A stretch of DNA of 8,132 nucleotides, taken from contig SLQK01000183.1 of the NCBI GenBank assembly GCA_007131525.1, forward strand, positions 1 through 8,132, written 5' to 3'. Below the pieces are notes generated by a model. The model searched no databases. It was not told the DNA's origin and was given only the letters and a program-made list of their open reading frames with translations. The translations under genes were made by a program, and so were the position numbers. Position 1 is the first letter of the stretch. Each line of letters starts with the position of its first letter. Of the stretch, positions 6,177 to 8,132 are shown piece after piece. This stretch comes from Nitriliruptoraceae bacterium. GTDB taxonomy: Bacteria > Actinomycetota > Nitriliruptoria > Nitriliruptorales > Nitriliruptoraceae.

Positions 6177-6815
6177 TCAGCCGCGGTCAGCGCCGACGAC
6201 GACGTGGACCATCACCGAGGTGGACAGGTTCCCCGGCTGCTCACGGGCCTCGGGGGCACCGAGGTCAGCGGCGATCTGGCGACCTGCCGCCTCGGAGCCC
6301 GCCGTCCACAGCACCGTGGTGACGTCGTAGCGCAGGGCCGGGTTCCGGGCGACGATGCGGTAGCCCAGCTCCTCCAGCTCGCGTGCGACCACGCCGGCCG
6401 CTGCCCCACCGTCCGCCCGATACCCGTCCAGCACCTGCACGCTGACCGTCGCGGGGTCGATGCGGTCCTCAGCGGGCTCTTCAGGCTCCTCAGGCTCCTC
6501 GGGCTCCGGTTCCGGTTCGGGTTCGGGTTCGGGCTCCGGTTCGGGCTCGGGCTCCGGTTCGGGTTCCGGCTCGGGCTCGGGTTCGGGCTCGGGCTCCGGT
6601 TCGGGCTCGGGCTCGGGGGCGGCCTGCTCCTCGTCGTCGACCGACTCCTCCTCGTCGGGAGCATCGGCGATGACCAGCGGGTCCTCGCCGAGACGACCGA
6701 GCCCGAAGAACAGCGCGGCCGACGCACCGATCACCAGCGCCGCGATGCCGAGCGCGCGGACCACGAGCAGCGCGAGACTGGGCTGCGGCAGCTGCTCAAC
6801 GTCGTCGGGGGTCAC
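6177..6815 (-). CDS. Membrane-anchored LytR_C domain protein with (Glu-Pro)19 spacer, VirR-like
   Basis: A 212-residue envelope protein. Residues 1-12 are a short cytoplasmic tail, about 13-40 one transmembrane helix, 44-66 an acidic stretch, 67-114 an extended spacer of Pro followed by 19 Glu-Pro pairs and three Glu-Glu-Pro units, and about 124-209 a LytR C-terminal domain (SVQVLDGY start, ARELEELGYRIV, VVVGAD end). LytR_C domains occur with LytR-CpsA-Psr enzymes that attach glycopolymers to peptidoglycan; Mycobacterium Rv0431 (VirR) has a similar anchor-plus-domain layout and lies beside a DUF3263 gene. The Glu-Pro rod should be stiff and could carry the domain tens of angstroms from the membrane into the wall. 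The GTG start at 6815 lies 6 bases after the DUF3263 stop, so the two genes are surely co-transcribed. A wall-assembly role is inferred; there is no catalytic motif. Confidence 0.82.
   Translation of the reverse strand: MTPDDVEQLPQPSLALLVVRALGIAALVIGASAALFFGLGRLGEDPLVIADAPDEEESVDDEEQAAPEPEPEPEPEPEPEPEPEPEPEPEPEPEPEPEPEPEPEPEEPEEPEEPAEDRIDPATVSVQVLDGYRADGGAAAGVVARELEELGYRIVARNPALRYDVTTVLWTAGSEAAGRQIAADLGAPEAREQPGNLSTSVMVHVVVGADRG
6502..6615. repeat. 19-copy hexamer repeat GGNTCN encoding Glu-Pro
   Basis: Nineteen uninterrupted hexamers of the form GG(C/T)TC(C/G) on the plus strand encode alternating Glu and Pro on the minus strand. The two variable positions in each hexamer are both synonymous third positions. 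The DNA has drifted while the amino acids have not, which shows selection on the peptide. Partial copies (Glu-Glu-Pro) flank it at 6475-6500. Confidence 0.95.
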
Positions 6816-6821
6816 GGCAGC

Positions 6822-7094
6822 TCACCGCGTCCCGACGCCGACGCGCCGCTGAGCACGCTGACGCTGGCGTTGGGCCCGAAGCCGACGTAGCCGCTTGACC
6901 AGCATCGGGTCGTGGGCGAGCGCCACCTCGTCGTCGATGATGCGGTTGAGCAGCTGGTAGTACCGGGTCGGCGACAGGTCGAAACGCTCGCGGACCGCCT
7001 CCTCCTTGTTGCCGGCATGCTTCCACCACTCACGCTCGAAGGTCAGGATCGCCGCGTCGCGCTCGGAGATCGTGGGCTGGGTGGTCGCCGGCAT
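6822..7094 (-). CDS. DUF3263 family protein with helix-turn-helix-like core
   Basis: A 90-residue basic protein of the actinobacterial DUF3263 family. The recognisable core runs ILTFEREWWKHAGNKEEAV (about 16-34), RYYQLLNRIID (44-54) and HDPMLVKRLRRLR (61-73), followed by an Arg/Gln-rich tail. The segment KEEAVRERFDLSPTRYYQLL reads like a helix-turn-helix, so DNA binding is plausible, but no function is established for the family as far as I know. The ATG at 7094 is preceded by AGGAGG with a 6-nt gap. It lies directly upstream of the LytR_C gene (6-bp gap), the same order as Rv0430-Rv0431 in Mycobacterium. Two dyads sit in its upstream region, which fits but does not prove autoregulation. A frame extending to 7481 only overlaps the channel gene. 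Confidence 0.85.
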   Translation of the reverse strand: MPATTQPTISERDAAILTFEREWWKHAGNKEEAVRERFDLSPTRYYQLLNRIIDDEVALAHDPMLVKRLRRLRAQRQRQRAQRRVGVGTR

Positions 7095-7122
7095 GGAGGT
7101 CCTCCTCGGGTGCGGGTGCGAT

Positions 7123-7158
7123 GTTCGCAGACGAACCACATCGGTGCAACTACACCGA
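7123..7158. promoter_or_regulatory. Two dyads upstream of the DUF3263-LytR_C operon
   Basis: GTTCG-CAGA-CGAAC (7123-7136) and TCGGTG-CAACTA-CACCGA (7141-7158) are perfect inverted repeats whose centres are 20 bp apart, about two helical turns, and 35-55 bp before the DUF3263 start. They may be operator sites or a leader structure. I could not fix a -10/-35 pair here. Confidence 0.35.
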
Positions 7159-7177
7159 CGTTCGGCCAGCCACCGTC

Positions 7178-7207
7178 CGCGGTCCCCGCAGCCCGTCGGG
7201 GTCCGCG
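7178..7207 (-). terminator. Strong hairpin 3' of the channel gene
   Basis: Arms CGCGGTCCCCG (7178-7188) and CGGGGTCCGCG (7197-7207) pair over ten base pairs with a single central T-T mismatch and an eight-base loop, beginning 4 bp after the channel stop on the minus strand. There is no U-tract, as is common in high-GC actinobacteria, so this is a likely but unproven terminator that separates the channel from the DUF3263 operon. Confidence 0.55.
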
Positions 7208-7210
7208 CGC

Positions 7211-7867
7211 TCAGCGGGTCTTCTCCCGGCCGATGTTGCCGACCAGCACCGCGATCACGGAGACGAGGTAGAGCTGGCCCAGCACGCTCTCGACGATCGT
7301 CACCGCCCGAGCAGGACCCGAGACCGGCACGACATCCCCGAACCCGACCGTGGTCAGGGTCACGAAGCTCAGGTAGACGGCATCCGCATCGGTCATCAGT
7401 TTCGAGTAGGCACCGGCCGCGGCGGCATCGACCAACAGGTGGACGTAGCCGAAGGCCAGACCCAGCAGCAGGTACACGCACAGCCCCGCGGCCACGGTGT
7501 CCAGCGTGATCCGCCGGCTGGCGACCGCGCGCCGGGCGATGCGGACCGGGATCACCAGCGCGAGCCCGAGCCCGACGCTGCGTGACAGGAGCAGGGAGAG
7601 CTCAGGACTGGCCGGGGTGAGCGGCGAGGTGACGATCGCCAGCGCGAGGACCACCGCGACCAACGCAACGTTCGCGACGAGCCGCACCCGCCTCGTCGCC
7701 CGTGTGACCTCCAGCGCGACGGACACCGCCGCTGCCTGCACCACGACCGCGAGCACGATCCCCATCGGGCGCGCCGACAACGCCAGCGTGAGCCCGATCG
7801 CGACGACGAGCAGCGCGAGGAGCAGGGCGTAGCCGAACCGTGCGCGCTCGTCATCGGAGACGGCCAT
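7211..7867 (-). CDS. Two-TM pore (Ion_trans_2) potassium channel family protein
   Basis: A 218-residue membrane protein with a K+ channel pore at its C-terminal end. Hydrophobic segments lie at about 12-30, 34-52, 64-80, 91-108, 122-145 and 186-210. The last two flank the pore loop VYLSFVTLTTVGFGDVVP (164-181), whose TVGFGD (173-178) is a K+ selectivity filter of the GFG type. The four N-terminal helices lack the Arg-repeat of a classical voltage sensor, so gating is unknown. There is no RCK/TrkA-N domain, and the protein stops eight residues after the inner helix. The ATG at 7867 is chosen for AGGAG 5 nt upstream; the longer frame to 7984 would add 39 residues encoded by a G/C-rich repeat. 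It is expected to pass K+ as a homotetramer. Confidence 0.87.
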   Translation of the reverse strand: MAVSDDERARFGYALLLALLVVAIGLTLALSARPMGIVLAVVVQAAAVSVALEVTRATRRVRLVANVALVAVVLALAIVTSPLTPASPELSLLLSRSVGLGLALVIPVRIARRAVASRRITLDTVAAGLCVYLLLGLAFGYVHLLVDAAAAGAYSKLMTDADAVYLSFVTLTTVGFGDVVPVSGPARAVTIVESVLGQLYLVSVIAVLVGNIGREKTR

Positions 7868-7884
7868 CGCGGCTCCTGCTCGAC

Positions 7885-7916
7885 GGGGAGAGGGGGAGAC
7901 GGGGAGACGGGGAGAC
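7885..7916 (+). repeat. G-run repeat with G-quadruplex potential
   Basis: Four runs of four or five G (7885-7888, 7892-7896, 7901-7904, 7909-7912) are separated by AGA, AGAC and AGAC, with the 8-bp unit GGGGAGAC repeated at the end. This meets the usual four-run quadruplex pattern on the plus strand. It lies 18 bp upstream of the channel ATG, so the channel mRNA leader would carry the C-rich complement. Confidence 0.8.
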
Positions 7917-7947
7917 GTGCGCATCATCGTGGCTCGACAGCCTGGAA

Positions 7948-7991
7948 GCACGGACCCGACACGGACGCGACACGGAACCAGCACGGCAGCG
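7948..7991. repeat. Four degenerate 11-bp tandem units before the tRNA gene
   Basis: Units beginning at 7948, 7959, 7970 and 7981 share (G/A)CACGG(A/C) followed by four less constrained bases. The 9-mer CGACACGGA occurs exactly at 7957 and 7968. The period is close to one DNA turn and the array ends 5 bp before the tRNA's candidate -10. Confidence 0.6.
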
Positions 7992-7996
7992 GCGGC

Positions 7997-8002
7997 TACG
8001 CT
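7997..8002 (+). promoter_or_regulatory. Candidate -10 element of the tRNA-Thr gene
   Basis: TACGCT fits the actinobacterial TAnnnT -10 pattern and lies 10 bp before the mature tRNA 5' end. No good -35 hexamer is visible at 17-18 bp; the 11-bp repeat array occupies that place. Confidence 0.35.
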
Positions 8003-8012
8003 CGCTCGCCCC

Positions 8013-8089
8013 GCCGAGGTAGCTCAGTCCGGCAGAGCATCCGCCTTGTAAGCGGACGGTCAGGGGTTCGAATCCCCTCCTCGGCTCCA
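8013..8089 (+). tRNA. tRNA-Thr (anticodon UGU)
   Basis: A complete cloverleaf. The acceptor stem GCCGAGG (8013-8019) pairs perfectly with CCTCGGC (8079-8085). The D-arm is GCTC/GAGC, and the anticodon stem TCCGC/GCGGA encloses the loop CTTGTAA with anticodon TGT at 8047-8049. The T-arm is AGGGG-TTCGAAT-CCCCT. Discriminator T8086 and an encoded CCA (8087-8089) follow. Anticodon UGU reads the threonine codon ACA, a rare codon in so GC-rich a genome. I see no integrase or duplicated 3' end nearby. Confidence 0.95.
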
Positions 8090-8132
8090 CCGGCACCCAC
8101 ACCTCGACCTCGCGTCCCCGATCAGGAGCACC

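Noticed and set aside
6460..6852. Ser-Gly repeat protein on the plus strand
   Set aside because: The Ser-Gly run is only the complement of the Glu-Pro codons. The variable hexamer positions are the third positions of the minus-strand Glu-Pro codons, so selection acts on the minus-strand gene.
7868..7984. 39-residue N-terminal extension of the K+ channel protein
   Set aside because: It would be encoded by the G-run repeat and promoter DNA, it has a Pro/Arg-rich sequence, and AGGAG precedes the internal ATG at 7867.
8013..8089. tRNA gene as an integration site of a mobile element
   Set aside because: No integrase gene and no second copy of the tRNA 3' end are seen in the window; only 43 bp lie beyond the tRNA.
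8124..8128. AGGAG at the window edge as a ribosome site for a gene starting beyond it
   Set aside because: Placement is suggestive, but the start codon would lie outside the window, so it cannot be supported.

Overview
The window is a very GC-rich, gene-dense piece of chromosome that fits the phylum Actinomycetota. Evidence for this is the strong G/C third-position codon bias, GTG starts, AGGAGG-type ribosome binding sites, a glucosyl-3-phosphoglycerate synthase (GpgS) domain, a DUF3263 protein and a membrane-anchored LytR_C protein. The last two lie side by side, as in the Mycobacterium Rv0430/Rv0431 (virR) pair. I cannot name a genus; a deep-branching, non-mycobacterial actinomycete is only a guess. 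I see no phage, IS or CRISPR signal, so this looks like ordinary chromosome with a few unusual architectures.

Left part (3-2693, minus strand): a lipid-anchored FKBP-type prolyl isomerase is followed, with a one-base TGATG overlap, by a nitrobindin-like heme protein. Then come about 316 bp without a gene, holding two different tandem duplications, and a CoA-disulfide-reductase-like FAD/NAD(P) oxidoreductase whose GTG start is fixed by a good Shine-Dalgarno sequence. Together they suggest a loose thiol/nitrosative-stress and extracytoplasmic protein-folding group.

Middle (2772-6143, plus strand), divergent from the FKBP gene across 78 bp: a YrbG-type Na+/Ca2+ exchanger is followed 16 bp later by the most unusual gene here. 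It is one 580-codon reading frame that joins a complete class I glutamine amidotransferase to a complete GpgS (GT81). About 200 bp further on lies a stand-alone receiver-domain response regulator with its own candidate promoter.

Right part (6177-7867, minus strand): a six-helix K+-channel-like protein ends in a strong hairpin. It is followed by the tightly spaced DUF3263 / LytR_C pair, and the LytR_C protein carries a (Glu-Pro)19 spacer. A tRNA-Thr(UGU) gene (8013-8089, plus) closes the window. The space between the channel gene and the tRNA has a four-run G-quadruplex motif and a degenerate 11-bp repeat.

How the genes work together is mostly inference. GpgS starts glucosylglycerate and methylglucose-lipopolysaccharide synthesis, and glucosylglycerate is linked to nitrogen limitation and osmotic stress in several bacteria. 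That makes its fusion to a glutamine-using domain the most interesting lead in the window.
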